Shown here: one piece after another, positions 63,840 through 64,000 of the stretch
Layout: every line of letters starts with the position of its first letter
How positions within the stretch are numbered: position 1 is the first letter of the stretch
Origin: Phoronis australis
Lineage: Eukaryota; Phoronida; Phoronidae
Assembly: GCA_002633005.1 (NCBI GenBank)
Contig: NMRA01000115.1
Location: 878,124 to 942,123 of the forward strand
DNA: 64,000 bases
Direction of reading: 5' to 3'
Program-made: the position numbers and the translations under genes
Notes under the pieces: model-generated
Told to the model about the DNA's origin: nothing
Database searches by the model: none
The model's input: only the letters and a program-made list of their open reading frames with translations

Positions 63840-64000
63840 GGGCTTTGAAGCTTAGAATTACTTCCACTGCATCAACATAGACAATGATTTTGAAAGTGTG
63901 TTTTATTTTCTATAACCTACAATGTAGCAACTATAAAAAGTCAGCTGTTATCCAGTTTCCATAGTCAGGATAAGGCTTACGTAGCTTAGAAGTGGTGGAG
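63840..64000. other. Right edge
   Basis: Nothing recognised in this short stretch. Confidence 0.5.

Overview
The window is nuclear DNA from an animal, most likely a marine invertebrate bilaterian. It has short phase-consistent exons in long introns with GT/AG borders, a UGA-encoded selenocysteine, many small transposon remnants, and microsatellites next to an assembly gap (N at 25686-26114). I cannot name the species. Large clusters of open reading frames are absent; most open frames here are chance or repeat-derived.

Three cellular genes can be reconstructed exon by exon. HDAC3 (minus strand, exons at 967-5287) encodes the first 123 residues of a class I histone deacetylase; the rest lies beyond the left edge. 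POLR2E/RPB5 (minus strand, 8777-22483, eight exons, 210 codons) is complete. GPX4-type selenoprotein glutathione peroxidase (plus strand, 27884-37730, six exons, 182 residues) has its active-site TGA at 30913-30915 and a convincing SECIS element far downstream at 41105-41152, just before an AATAAA. POLR2E and GPX4 lie head to head, as they do in the human genome, which suggests old conserved microsynteny. The first GPX4 exon encodes an apparent N-myristoylation/palmitoylation motif.

The most unusual object is a young, structurally complete LTR retroelement (17274-22203, 303-bp LTRs differing at 3 sites, 4-bp target duplication GGCA) inserted in POLR2E intron 1. It carries an intact gag with a CCHC knuckle. 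In place of protease, reverse transcriptase and integrase it has a second frame ending in an intact TatD-type metal-dependent hydrolase domain. Gag and the TatD frame are joined by a canonical -1 frameshift signal, U UUA AAC in the correct phase, followed by a stem of ten pairs and a possible pseudoknot. The 3' non-coding part has a predicted three-way-junction RNA fold. This looks like a non-autonomous Gag-TatD retroelement.

The rest is repeat landscape. There are small terminal-inverted-repeat elements at 3911-4731, 6456-6618, 12298-12817 and 23710-24097, two dead LINE fragments (7330-8300 and 61300-62200), and a tRNA-derived remnant. From 44 kb to the right edge, several multi-kilobase non-coding repeat families (called R1 to R4 below) are interleaved and nested. 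No cellular gene was recognised from 41.3 kb to the end, apart from a possible captured exon at 55639-55902.
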